DNA from: Balanoglossus misakiensis
Taxonomy: Eukaryota > Hemichordata
Direction of reading: 5' to 3'
Length of the DNA: 64,000 nt
NCBI GenBank assembly: GCA_040954595.2
Contig: CM082586.2
Span: 186,001 to 250,000 of the forward strand
The notes under the pieces are model-generated. The model did no database searches. It was not told where the DNA came from and worked only from the letters and a program-made list of their open reading frames with translations. Each line of letters starts with the position of its first letter. Position 1 is the first letter of the stretch. Below, piece by piece: positions 15,529 to 26,944 of the stretch. The translations under genes were made by a program, and so were the position numbers.

Positions 15529-15568
15529 ACCGGTTGCCATGGCACTGATTGCCATGGCATCGGTTGCT
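15529..15568. repeat. Short direct repeat of GGTTGCCATGGCA / GATTGCCATGGCA
   Basis: Two near-identical 13-mers built on the palindrome TGCCATGGCA sit back to back and are followed by a third partial copy (CGGTTGC). The word resembles half of an RFX X-box. No gene is attached to it. Confidence 0.35.
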
Positions 15569-17771
15569 AAAGATCACCCTGCTGTTATCCTGATACAGTA
15601 TTGTATAACTTTGGATTCAATGCCCTGGGTGTGAAATGTTGAACAAACTGTTGAGGGCCCATTACAGCCTGGGTCCATTTACTAGGTTTCAGATCATAGG
15701 GATACTTCAGTTTGAAGAACAGCAGTCTGCTGTTGAAAGACTGAACAAAAAGAGTGCATTATATCTGAATCAATATAGGAATTTTCCAAGTGTAAATGTC
15801 ATTTTACAGAGACTTCTTGAATTCTTGAATTTTCCAGGAGTGTATATAAACCCTGTCTTATATACACTATATAAATTTTCATGGCAGTTACTTTTACAAT
15901 TTACATTTCAAGTTTTTACAATCTGTTCAAAGACACGGATGTGACTCAAAAGAATATTTCCATTCAGAAATGTTACATAACAAAACATTTTCCCACAGCG
16001 ATGAGTAGGGAGATCAGCAATCCAGAGGCAACATTAATATCTGACACATACCATATTAGAACCCCAATATCATGAGTGACAATCATACAATGATAAAAGG
16101 CACTCAAAATTTCTAGGTGTTTTTATAGTTCTACTATACTGTGAGTCGAGATGGGTAATGCCCAAGGCAGGGAGAAAATTCTGTCAATATTTTTCACGGA
16201 AAACTGATAAGAGATTGCCACAATAATAAGCAGGGATTTTCTGACTAAACGAGCACAGCGTAATCGAGGAAATTCCAGAATTACCACAAACGTCACCTGC
16301 TCTTCCCGGCATACTTCAAAGAAATCCTGCCTTTTCCATAATTTTGAAATCACAGCGGTGTCTTCTGAAAGAATCTCATCCTGACATGCTTAATCGGCTA
16401 AATTCTAAGATGATTTGCCTTTTAGCGACACTGTAGGGAGGAAAACCTGCTGTTACCACGGAAATGCTGCAACATATCTGTGAACACGGGCCATCAATGG
16501 AAGATGAAGCTATAAAATCAGTTATCAAGGAATGTATTCAGCAACAAAGAATGATTTCATTGTACAATACATCTTTAGAAATTCATGTGAGGTTTTAAAA
16601 GATATTACTGATGCCTTGTAATGAATCTTATAGCAAACCTTGACACCAAAACCTACAAGAAGCTGCAGTATAATCAATGGAAAAGCAGAGACAGGTTTCT
16701 AGTTGCAAACAAGAGGTCAATCTTAAGCATGAAACTTAGTTTAAAACTGCATTTTTATTTGGAGTTGAGAAATAACTGTTTTTATTCCCTGATTTTTACG
16801 AAAACACATAAAATTTTAAATCTTTGCATTTAGGCTTATCATGACGGAAATCATAAAAATCTATAACTAAAAAATGAGATATACTGTGTTTAATATCCTC
16901 TGACATTTAACCATTATGGAAATCTATCTGTATAGAACTATGAAAGCTTCTTGACATTTTATCATGTTTGGATTTTTAAAATCGTTTGGGTTTAATGGCC
17001 GAGAATATCACCTTTGTGGGCAAGAACAGCGCTATTGAAAGGCGACTCTTCAGGGCATATTGGAAAGGCAATAATCCTCACACAGGAAATCAAAAAGTAA
17101 AACTATAGTGGCATTGCACATGGATACAGGGGCAACTCATTTGTACAGAACACCGCCCCATCCAATTCCAACTCTAAGATGCTATCAAACTGTGTAGTAC
17201 AAACAGAACAATACAAGGTGACATAGAGTTGTTGGATATTAGGCCCAGAGCGACTGTAAAAAGACCATGATGGTTTATGGAATGTATTATCTCATCTCAT
17301 CTCATCATTGACTAAATTCCCAAAAGACGAGCTCCTACACGCTATGCATTACCATGGTAACATGCTGGTTAGTGCACTAACTACAACACCTAAAGTAGAT
17401 CATCTTCAACCCTGGTCAAGTAATGACTTGATTGACAACTGTGTTTGAGGTCATATCCAACATTAGCAAATGTAAAAGGTAAAACTCACAATAAGGTCAT
17501 TGCTGACATACTGAAAGCTGTAACGACCTGACATGTATGAGATGAGATGTTCATATCAGCACTACCATCAGCCAAACAAAGAAGCAGACTCTAAGCACTT
17601 TCACATTAAGACCCACGTATTGTAGATCCGGTGTTTTATCAGATAATCTAGATGGAGAATGGGGTGATTCTCTGCACCCCCAATTGACATGTTGGCATCC
17701 CCAAGCAATTGAAAAGCTGACATTCACACTTTGGTGCTGTTAGTTACATTCCCCCCTTGCCAGAGCGAATT

Positions 17772-17786
17772 CCCCCCCCCCCCCCC
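17772..17786. repeat. C15 homopolymer
   Basis: An uninterrupted run of 15 C residues. Similar runs occur at 29019-29031 (C13, in a PABPC1 intron) and 58431-58444 (G14, in a Tribbles intron). Confidence 0.8.
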
Positions 17787-19321
17787 TTCTAAAAATTCTG
17801 ACAAAGGAGGGCAATCCCCCCTGATGATGCCATCCTGGATGGAACACTGGATACAGCAGGATAGTTTTATGGCTGCACCTTAACAACATCAATGATTTCT
17901 GGTATTTCTTCGATGGATGGGACTTTAATTGCTCACCATCCATGGAAACAGAATACAGAACCTATCTTCATCTAATAACATCAGCAGGCAAACAACCAGT
18001 TGGCATGGCAACAGATACATGATAGTCTTCAGTATAATTTTAACACCTGAGAGGTGACTTTAGCGTAGAATAGAACTAGCTTGTTTACAACCAACCTCAT
18101 ACATATACATGGAAAATGATCATTTCTATTTAATTTTAATTGAAAAAAGAGAATTCCACACAATCTGGATGATTAAAATTCAAAAATACATTATGAAATG
18201 TCCCAGACAAGGAGAAAAAAGATAAAAAACAAACAATCATAATTATACAAATTAAATGCTAGAGTTCATCATTGTGTATGTGTTTCAGTGGACACTATAC
18301 AAAATGGCTAGCACGTAGCACGTAGAAATGACAGACATGTTATGGTTGAATGATTCTGATAAAAGGGAAAGTCCTGCCTTGTATTGGCCAACCAAACACG
18401 TGTATCTTGGTATGCGGAACAAGTTTTGAATGTTTGCACCAATACAGAAATCTGTAAACCAAACTTGTGTCTCTGTTGGAAATCGACGCTCTGTCAGATT
18501 CATTTCAATTCCCCAGTAGCGGAGACATTTCATGCATTTTGAAAGTATTTTGGAAATGTATTTTTTCTTCTTCATGATGTACATGTATGATGTTCAACTG
18601 AAAACAGACATATCACATGGGGAGAGGAGAGCAGAGAAAAGAATTTCAAAGGATCGAGAAGTTTGAGAAATCATCACTGAAATGCAATGCTAAGAAAGTT
18701 AACACATATAATTGTTTTGTGATGACTTTCTTGTCATACAGGATAATTATTCCGAGTTTGATACAGATATGAATGATCCTTACCAATGTTATGTATAATT
18801 GTCTACATCCAATGTACTAAGATGTTTTATGCAACAAAACTCACGACTAACACACTTCACTTTCTTTAAACAAATATTCAAACCAGAAGAAAACCGTTGC
18901 GGTCATGTGAGAGGTTCAAATGGGGTCAATGGGACACACGAGTCTACCACATGCTGGCCTACTCAAAGACAATGGTATGTCTGTTTCTTGTCCAAAACAT
19001 GTGTATAATGAGTGATCAGTTCCTGGTCAAAATGATCACTTTTATATTTTAATAGTGTGAAAAGGAGAAAAATGGTCACACTTTCTAAGATGGACAATAT
19101 CACATGTGAAAATGATCACTGCTCAGTGCTGGACATACAACGAGTTACAATTATACTTGCCCTAAGTCTTTGGTCAAAATTAATTGTCATAATAAAGTTA
19201 ATCAGCGATATTTGTCTCCAGTTAATACGGCATGATTGAGGTTAATACATTCAGATTGGAATGGTGGCATAAGCCGTGGTCATGTACACCAATGGTTTGG
19301 AATGGCAAGTACTAGCATTAA

Positions 19322-19368
19322 AGCGTAGACCCTGGATCAAAAGAGTCGATCCAGGGCCGGTCTATGCT
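19322..19368. repeat. Imperfect 47-bp hairpin
   Basis: AGCGTAGACC then CTGGATC on the left pairs with GATCCAG then GGTCTATGCT on the right. This gives roughly 17 base pairs including one G-U, with a small bulge (GGCC) on the right arm and a loop of about 9 nt. It is shorter than a usual animal pre-microRNA and I see no extra flanking stem. Confidence 0.45.
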
Positions 19369-22088
19369 CCAACAAGATTCAAGAGGTTGCCAAAGATAAA
19401 AATTATTCATAACAGACAGGCAACAATATTTCTCTTTTCATAAATGATCATAGTTTAAATCTGTGCATGATGGAATTGGGAAAAATAATGCTGTTTATTC
19501 ATTTTGGTCTTTGTATAAACAAGCAAACAACGTCAGTAAAAAGAATCTATCGTAATAAACCCGGAGAGGCTAAATTTTAGCTAATTTTAATAGCAGCCTG
19601 TAAATTATTGTTTGGTGCTTGTTTTTATGCAGATCAAAGCAAAGCTCACAGTCACGACACAGCAGTAGTGACGTTTTACCAGCAGAGCTAAATGCATGCA
19701 TGGATGATATTCCATCAAGAATTAAAATCTAAAAATAATACAAAGGACAAAGGATATCACACACACACACCTGTTTCAAAGGTCAGTGACATACATGTAT
19801 CACATGATATAGTGTCAGGGACCTAGAAGTCAATAATTATTTGTTTTTGGAGTCAATATTACATCACATGATATGGTTCAAGACCTTTTGTTCTATGAGT
19901 CAATTACAGCCATGTATTTTGTAGAAGTTAATATTTACACAAATGATTGATATCAGGAGCAATGTATTTTATGGCCTTCTTACTAATAGGCAGTATGCAT
20001 CTAAAGGCTGGTCTGGACTTGACAGCAGATACATGTATTTGTTAAAAACTTTTGTTGAGTTAAATGTTAAAACTACATGTACATATGGTTTTTACAAGTA
20101 ACATGTTACATAAGGATGGTACAGCATGGAGAACGCCTATACCCATAGGTCTATATGGCATTCCCCAAGATTAGCTAATCCCTTAATCTTCATGCATGCT
20201 TTCAACCGTTTTATTTCCATCTCATGCTTTGAGCAGATCAGGGAGCTGATATTGTTCTCAGCATTAATATACCATTGTGTCCTGTGATAAACAAGATGTT
20301 GGAAGCCAGTTGATATGTGGAATTGTAGAAATTTCTGTACGTCAGCAATGTGTGTCCTTACACGTAACATAAAAAAATGTCTGGCGTCACAGAATTTTCT
20401 ACATCAGTGAAACGTCATGTTTGCTAAGACAGTACACTCATCAAACATAAAATTGGGTATTTCTTCCTGCTTACCCTGTATCAGAATAGATATTATTTAT
20501 TTTATGGCTTCAGCAGATGATCATACTTCTATAAACACTTTCAGCTATTACAACGCAACCTCAGTTTGATAGATGACAGATTATGTTTCCCCCAGGGCCA
20601 ATAAAATATTTTGATAGTAAAAAAAATCAACATCAACATCCAACATCCCAGCATAAACGTGTCCATGAAAAACCACTTTAAATTTTCAAATCATGTTTAT
20701 ATGATACTTAGGTTGTACTAGTACATTGTACTACACCTCATGATGATAGTTTTGTAGTCTGTGAAGGGTTTCAGAGAGACATGTTATGATGTAGAGTATT
20801 GTGCATACTAAAAACTTTCCATACTATGTGAGAACTGTTGAATTTCAACATAAACTTCATGTACATGCAACTAAAAAAAACTGCTGAAAATATTCCTTGT
20901 AATCACTGGTCAGTGATGGAGCCATGATATTGTTGGTCTAATTACCATGGATCCCATCTATTTGTAACATTTCACCCCCAGTTTCCTCTATAGAGGTCCA
21001 ACTCGAATAAAAACAATAGATTTGGACCACACCATGTTGGCGATAGGGTTTCAACTTGGTGCCTATTCAATGCCAAGCTTCTGTCCAATGGTTAATATGC
21101 ATATTACTACCAAAAGTCTCAACAAGCAGCTGATCTTCCCCCAAATTAGCATATTTACATTGACACCAAGTAACTTGCTAATTTTTTTTTTAGAAATCGA
21201 ACAATAGCATGTCCATTTCTATGAGTCATTACCATTTGTCAACACAACACAGGTGGAGTTTATCACCAACACAAAAGCAGATTCACAAGAACTCAGGTCA
21301 CATGTCTTTTTTATTTCTACGTGTGGGGATTTTTGGACTTGCTTGTCACAATTTCGTTCATTTCTAGAGTTGCCCTTGCTCTGGGTGGCAGGGTTGGTGT
21401 CGGAGGCGCGTACGTACCGGTAACAACGGACAACCCTGCCACGCACAGCCAGATCGCACTTGGTTGTTCAACAACGATTTGAAGTAACAGAACTCCTGCA
21501 AATTTCGGTCCAGTTTAACAGAAAATTGGGCCAACAGCCGGAGAGAATACAGCAGCCCAGTGATAAAATAGACTTCTCAAAATCAAGGACGTCTGGTCTG
21601 CATCGACAACCATGCCGGTGGCGTTGTGAACTGTGTGTGAAGTACAGCGTCCGCGTCCGCGCCCGCGTCTAGCGGTTTCCAGTCACGGATGTTGTCAACA
21701 ACACTGGTTAAATATAACGACCCTTGGAACCGACTGGAAGTAAACTCCATGAACCGGGTCTACAATGTCGGGGAAACCCTTATAACCGCGACAAGACCAC
21801 CAGTTTCGCAGCAATATTGTTGTATCGACAACGTCACCATTTGACCACGTTGTCGGGTACAACTGCAAGCGCCGCCAAACACAACGCGCTGACGGTAAAC
21901 ATACCTTTCCGATCCTTTGCAGTTCGCTGGGAACAATATTGTTTGGTGGCCGTCCATATCGATGCAACATTTTGTTCCTAGCTCGATCTCTGTGAAGAAA
22001 CCGATTGAAGTATTTTGTCAGTCAAGAACTTAGAAATCTGTTGTTCGGGATTGTTTACATTGGTATCGAAAGTTTTGAGTACACCTAC

Positions 22089-22143
22089 CTCTGCGATTGA
22101 AGGGCCGCACTCGTACCGCCACTCGCACCTTGGATGAAGACAT
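22089..22143 (-). CDS. Kinesin-3 family motor protein, first coding exon only
   Basis: Reading the minus strand from the ATG at 22143-22141 gives MSSSKVRVAVRVRPFNRR plus one base, followed by the donor AG|GTAGGT. KVxVAVRVRPxNxRE is the first beta-strand of the motor domain in kinesin-3 proteins. The NRR|E form is closer to KIF13 and KIF16B than to KIF1 (NSRE). Kinesin-3 proteins walk to microtubule plus ends carrying vesicles or endosomes. A TTTCAG acceptor just upstream (exon from 22172) suggests a separate 5' UTR exon. The remainder of the motor, including the ATP-binding P-loop, must lie beyond the left edge. The family call is firm for so short an exon because the motif is distinctive; the subfamily is not. 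Confidence 0.72.
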
Positions 22144-22172
22144 TGTCGTGGCAACTGTTAGCACCAATTTAT
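22144..22172 (-). other. Kinesin 5' UTR segment with upstream splice acceptor
   Basis: On the minus strand a T-rich tract ending TTTCAG precedes position 22172, 29 nt before the kinesin ATG. This looks like a 3' splice site, so the first non-coding exon would lie further right, in or near the CpG-rich block. It is inferred from consensus only. Confidence 0.4.
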
Positions 22173-22602
22173 CTGAAATTTAAAAATAAAATCCAGCGAG
22201 ATCTTCAATCTAGAATAATACACTAAGTACCGCAAGAGATCCACGTTGGTGGTATACTATAGACCATCTTGAACACACTCTAATACGTGTTTCCGCACGC
22301 CGTATTTTATCAACACGCCATGTTGTAAAGTAGTCTGTGAGTTTTACGCCAATATGTAATCTAACATACGGGTATTTTGTTGGCGCACCGGCTTTTTTTC
22401 CAGTGACCTCCGTGTCGACACGCCCATCTGCTGCGTTGATGTTCATCCGTCCGTGTTTATTTTGGCTGGGGGGTCTCTGCATAGACTGAAGTATATTTTT
22501 GTGGAATGATTCGACGAGTTAATAATATTGGGGATAAATGGGACATATTACACTATTTTCTGTAAGGTTCTCGAAATCCCTTTCTTAATTTCCATGTTTA
22601 AC

Positions 22603-24343
22603 TATTTTGCTATGCCCAAAGCGTAAACCGCTTGCTAGGCCTAATTATACCCATAGCTATATTTTGTATTACTGCATGTGTGTGTGTGTGTGTGTATGTT
22701 ATTATGTTAGTCTCTATGCTGTGTTGTTACGATGCAGTGAAAAAATATAATACAATATGTGAAGATCGAATAATCAGTACATAAACGTATAAATATAGCT
22801 GGAGGGCGTCGTCTGCCAAACTGGTAGACTTGGTCGATGATGTATTCACCCGAAGCTAACAAGCCTGTGGGAAATCAGTAATTTTATTATATAATGCCTA
22901 GCATCAAGAAATCTAAAGGGTTATTTTTTTATCTGATTGCAGTTATCTCAGAATCGCGATTTGCCAGCCCCGGAGACACACTGGTCTTTGTGATTACATG
23001 CCTAATATTGCACAGCATATCTGGAAGGAAGTGCCTCCCATTTTTTCCTTTTTTTTACAAGTCAAGTTTGTATCTTCCTGTCCTGACCACCTACTGAAAT
23101 ACCACATAACCGTACATTACATGTAAATAAATAATGTATTTCTAAAACCATATACTTTGCGTGACGTATTTTTAAAAAATCCCAATATCAAACAAGAGAA
23201 AATTGAGAGGGCGAGAGGCATACGTTTTCGGTCAACTTGAGTTGCTTGTTGTGTTATCGAAGTTAATTGCAAGAGGAGGAACATGTGAGATTCGTCGCTG
23301 ATGGCGATTTCTGATCTGTATTAGTACTGGATGAATTGTCGGACTTTTACAACTTCTGGAAGAGCACATGAAACAGAGGAATCTTGTTGTTGATTTTACT
23401 TGAAATTTCTCAGATTCCTATTTGACAGCATGTATGTCCTGGACGGTCATATCAACAGGTAACATAACGCATGAATGTCAACGTATTTTTGGGTCAATTT
23501 TGTCCCCCAAATAAGATTTCCACCGTTTTTTCTCATTAGTGTGAAGGTGGTCACTGTCTTTAGCCGCACTTCAAGAAGGAAGTGCGTCTTGGATTTCTTT
23601 TATCTGGCTTAGTTATGGTCAATAAACTGCTCCGAAAGTTTTCGCGTCATAAAAGTCGAGCTGGCCGGGTGGGGTTAAAAAATCCCAAGCACTCTTTAAT
23701 AATAGTTGCGACAGCTTGCATTCACGCAAATTTGAGCAGGTTATCTCAAAGCGATAACACAAATTGTTTGTTAAATTGTTTGTCACGTAATAGTTGTGGA
23801 AAGAATTAAATGCTCACACTGAAGTAAGCAAAATTCTGAGCTCGATAATTAAAAGAGAAAAAGAAAAATTGGTCATATGGGGGCGCTGTTGTCGACAAAT
23901 GGATTATGCGTTCAAAGCATCACAACTGCCGAATAAAGGTGACCGTTTTTATTGTAATCTACTTGGCAAGCGAGCGAAAAGAGCCAATTTGGCAAATAGT
24001 GATGAAAATCACATCATATTTTCTTGTTAATTGTGTGATGGTTGTGTCATGTGACCCCAGAGGGCTTGTGTCGGAGTGACATGTACGTCATACTAATTTG
24101 TCCACACTTCCACATCTTGGTGTAAAAAGTACCGGGAATATCACATTGTGTGATTTTTATGAAATCGGTGCTGCAAATCTTAACAGATATGGCTATTTTG
24201 GAACTTTCCTTCATAGCTCAATAGTTATCTTCTGTATACACTAAATGCTGCTTTAAACTAGCTTGTGAAGTTCACTCTCAGTCCCTCCTGTAATTCTATC
24301 CAGGTCCTAAATAATGGCATTTAAGTTTTTCTTGGCAGTGGAG
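22603..24343. repeat. Tandem duplication, copy A (1741 bp)
   Basis: Copy A begins TATTTTGCTATGCCC and ends GGCAGTGGAG. It is followed directly, with no spacer, by copy B. The copies are near-identical by eye over their full length. Copy A has a longer TG microsatellite (about 22675-22696) and lacks the 63 bp present in copy B. The unit contains no protein domain I recognise. A 75-codon frame at 23582-23809 opens with GTG, not ATG, and matches its twin in copy B only because the duplication is recent. An 8-bp-stem hairpin sits at 23565-23586. Confidence 0.9.
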
Positions 24344-26134
24344 TATTTTGCTATGCCCAAAGCGTAAACCGCTTGCTAGGCCTAATTATATACCCATAAC
24401 TATTTGTTGTATTACTGCATGTGTGTGTGTATGTTATTATGTTCGTCTCTATGCTGTGTTGTTACGATGCAGTGAAAAAAAATATGTGAAGATCGAATAA
24501 TCAGTACATAAACGTATAAATATAGCTGGAGGGCGTCGTCTGCCAAACTGGTAGACTTGGTCGATGATGTATTCACCCGAAGCTAACAAGCCTGTGGGAA
24601 ATCAGTAATTTTATTATATAATGCCTAGCATCAAGAAATCTAAAGGGTTATTTTTTTATCTGATTGCAGTTATCTCAGAATCGCGATTTGCCAGCCCTGG
24701 AGACACACTGGTCTTTGTGATTACATGCCTACCCGTGCATACTCTTTAAGATATTAAATATATTTTTTCGATCGTTCAGGCATTTTTAATAATAATATTG
24801 CACAGCATATCTGGAAGGAAGTGCTTCCCATTTTTTCCTTTTTTTACAAGTCAAGTTTGTATCTTCCTGTCCTGACCACCTACTGAAATACCACATACCC
24901 GTACATTACATATAAATAAATAATATATTTCTAAAACCATATACTTTGCGTGACGTATTTTTAAAAAATCCCAATATCAAACAAGAGAAAATTGAGAGGG
25001 CGAGAGGCATACGTTTTCGGTCAACTTGAGTTGCTTGTTGTGTTATCGAAGTTAATTGCAAGAGGAGGAACATGTGAGATTCGTCGCTGATGGCGATTTC
25101 TGATCTGTATTAGTACTGGATGAATTGTCGGACTTTTACAACTTCTGGAAGAGCACATGAAACAGAGGAATCTTGTTGTTGATTTTACTTGAAATTTCTC
25201 AGATTCCTATTTGACAGCATGTATGTCCTGGACGGTCATATCAACAGGTAACATAACGCATGAATGTCAACGTATTTTTGGGTCAATTTTGTCCCACAAA
25301 TAAGATTTCCACCGTTTTTTTTCTCATTAGTGTGAAGGTGGTCACTGTCTTTAGCCGCACTTCAAAAAGGAAGTGCGTCTTGGATTTCTTTTATCTGGCT
25401 TAGTTATGGTCAATAAACTGCTCCGAAAGTTTTCGCGTCATAAAAGTCGAGCTGGCCGGGTGGGGTTAAAAAATCCCAAGCACTCTTTAATAATAGTTGC
25501 GACAGCTTGCATTGACGCAAATTTGAGCAGGTTATCTCAAAGCGATAACACAAATTGTTTGTTAAATTGTTTGTCACGTAATAGTTGTGGAAAGAATTAA
25601 ATGCTCACACTGAAGTAAGCAAAATTCTGAGCTCGATAATTAAAAGAGAAAAAGAAAAATTGGTCATATGGGGGCGCTGTTGTCGACAAATGGATTAAGC
25701 GTTCAAAGCATCACAACTGCCGAATAAAGGTGACCGTTTTTATTGTAATCTACTTGGCAAGCGAGCGAAAAGAGCCAATTTGGCAAATAGTGATGCAAAT
25801 CACATCATATTTTCTTGTTAATTGTGTGATGGTTGTGTCATGTGACCCCAGAGGGCTTGTGTCGGAGTGACCTGTGCGTCATACTAATTTGTCCACACTT
25901 CCACATCTTGGTGTAAAATGTACCGGGAATATCACATTGTGTGATTTTTATGAAATCAGTGCAGCAAAACTTAACGGATATGGCTATTTTGGAACTTTCC
26001 TTCATGGCTCAATAGTTATCTTCTGTAGAAACTAAATGCTGCTTTAAACTAGCTTGTGAAGTTCACTCTCAGTCCCTCTTGTAATTCTATCCAGGTCCTA
26101 AATAATGGCATTTAAGCTTTTCTTGGCAGTGGAG
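24344..26134. repeat. Tandem duplication, copy B (1791 bp)
   Basis: Head-to-tail second copy of 22603-24343. It carries 63 extra bases (about 24732-24794), AT-rich, between CCTA and ATATTGC. Its end lies about 0.7 kb upstream of the PABPC1 TATA box, so the two copies make up most of the spacer between the kinesin and PABPC1. The insertion in B disrupts the short frame seen in A at 22894-23097, which argues against that frame being a gene. Confidence 0.9.
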
Positions 26135-26728
26135 GGAAAAACCTGGATTTTTATAGTAGGCCTACTTTTACATTAGTACAGTTATTACTGTGCTTAACTT
26201 TACTTTAGGATAGTATTTCGCAGCCTCCTGTTTGTAGGCCTAAAGTTTAACTTTTTAAGGTTTTTAAGCTTATGGGCCTACCAGTTAATGTAACACTGTG
26301 CTGCCCTATATGAAAGATTTAAAGGTATTACACCGTCAAAACTAAGTTGAATTCCATATCCTGTTCCGTGTGGATTTTCTCCGCGAACAAAGAACATACG
26401 CACATGTACAAGCTACGCAGCTAGCTGGCTATGTAACGTTTGTGCACAGCGCCATCGACGGTAAAAGCTGTGGATTACTACGCCCCTTAATGTCAATTTA
26501 TAAAATCCCGTAGATAGGGTTGTCTTGAACGTCATGAGGTGTGATTTAACTTGTTATCTGGTCACGGGTTAAAGCATTCCGCTACAGTAAATTTTATATT
26601 TGCAGTAAATAAAATAAATACGTGGCATTTTTTATATGAATAAATGTCAAAAAATAACTCTAAGCTATCGGGCGACGCATAATATGTTATAAAAGAGCAA
26701 CACTATGTTGGAACTATATTTTTAGGAT

Positions 26729-26747
26729 TTCCGGAAATTTCCGGAAA
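26729..26747. promoter_or_regulatory. Paired TTCCGGAA palindromes upstream of PABPC1
   Basis: The sequence reads TTCCGGAA, then A, T, then TTCCGGAA again, with a 10-bp period. Each palindrome carries an ETS core (GGAA) on both strands, and the centre GGAAATTTCC also resembles a kappa-B site. It lies about 80-95 bp upstream of the TATA box. Function is inferred from motif identity and position. Confidence 0.45.
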
Positions 26748-26823
26748 ATACAACTACCAACGGCTTTCATTCAAAACACCACACTCGGGAAGTCTCGGCG
26801 CGGAAGGATAAAACTCATGACCT

Positions 26824-26831
26824 TATAAATA
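26824..26831 (+). promoter_or_regulatory. PABPC1: PABPC1 TATA box
   Basis: TATAAATA stands about 30 bp before a pyrimidine-rich run (26854-26861) suited to a transcription start. The 5' UTR would then be about 285 nt and contain no ATG before the start codon at 27139. Placement is by consensus and spacing. Confidence 0.6.
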
Positions 26832-26853
26832 TATTCATCTGTCTGTGTGTCGT

Positions 26854-26861
26854 CTCTCTTC
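26854..26861 (+). promoter_or_regulatory. PABPC1: Putative PABPC1 transcription start with TOP-like pyrimidine run
   Basis: CTCTCTTC lies 30 bp downstream of the TATA box and continues into ATTTTTCTTTT. Animal PABPC1 mRNAs are known TOP mRNAs, whose 5' end is a C followed by pyrimidines and whose translation depends on mTOR/LARP1. The exact start base cannot be fixed without 5' end data. Confidence 0.45.
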
Positions 26862-26944
26862 ATTTTTCTTTTGCGAAGAGTGTTTTGTAGCTGTTTGTGT
26901 GTCTGTTTTAGGTCCACAAACGCTGGATAAGTTATATATATATT

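Larger units (their letters stand above)
1..22088 (-). other. Presumed first intron of a kinesin-3 gene; no recognisable exon
   Basis: The donor at 22089/22088 opens an intron on the minus strand, and I found no further kinesin exon down to position 1. ORFs here are short, on both strands, and resemble no protein family I know; base composition is evenly AT-rich. The stretch holds isolated features listed separately: an imperfect hairpin near 19.3 kb, an inverted repeat near 15.35 kb, a C15 tract near 17.78 kb and one X-box-like site near 12.6 kb. Calling the whole stretch one intron is inference. It could instead contain small kinesin exons without a methionine, or an unrelated non-coding transcript. 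Confidence 0.5.
21360..22450. promoter_or_regulatory. CpG-rich block at the 5' end of the kinesin gene
   Basis: CG dinucleotides are much denser here than in the flanks, with a GTCCGC-type run at 21649-21670. The block contains the kinesin start-codon exon. Several overlapping ORFs on both strands (for example 21460-21672 plus, 21695-21970 minus, 22210-22482 minus) are explained by the raised GC content and match no known family. The likely role is the promoter and first-intron region of the minus-strand kinesin. The start site itself cannot be placed. Confidence 0.5.

Noticed and set aside
15636-15944. 102-codon plus-strand frame in the left region
   Set aside because: AT-rich, no recognised domain, no splice or promoter context; typical of chance frames in this DNA.
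22894-23097. 67-codon frame in duplication copy A
   Set aside because: It is disrupted by the 63-bp insertion in copy B and resembles no protein family.
23582-23809. 75-codon frame repeated almost identically at 25373-25600 as a possible small gene
   Set aside because: It opens with GTG rather than ATG, lies within the recent tandem duplication, and its similarity to its twin reflects the age of the duplication, not selection.
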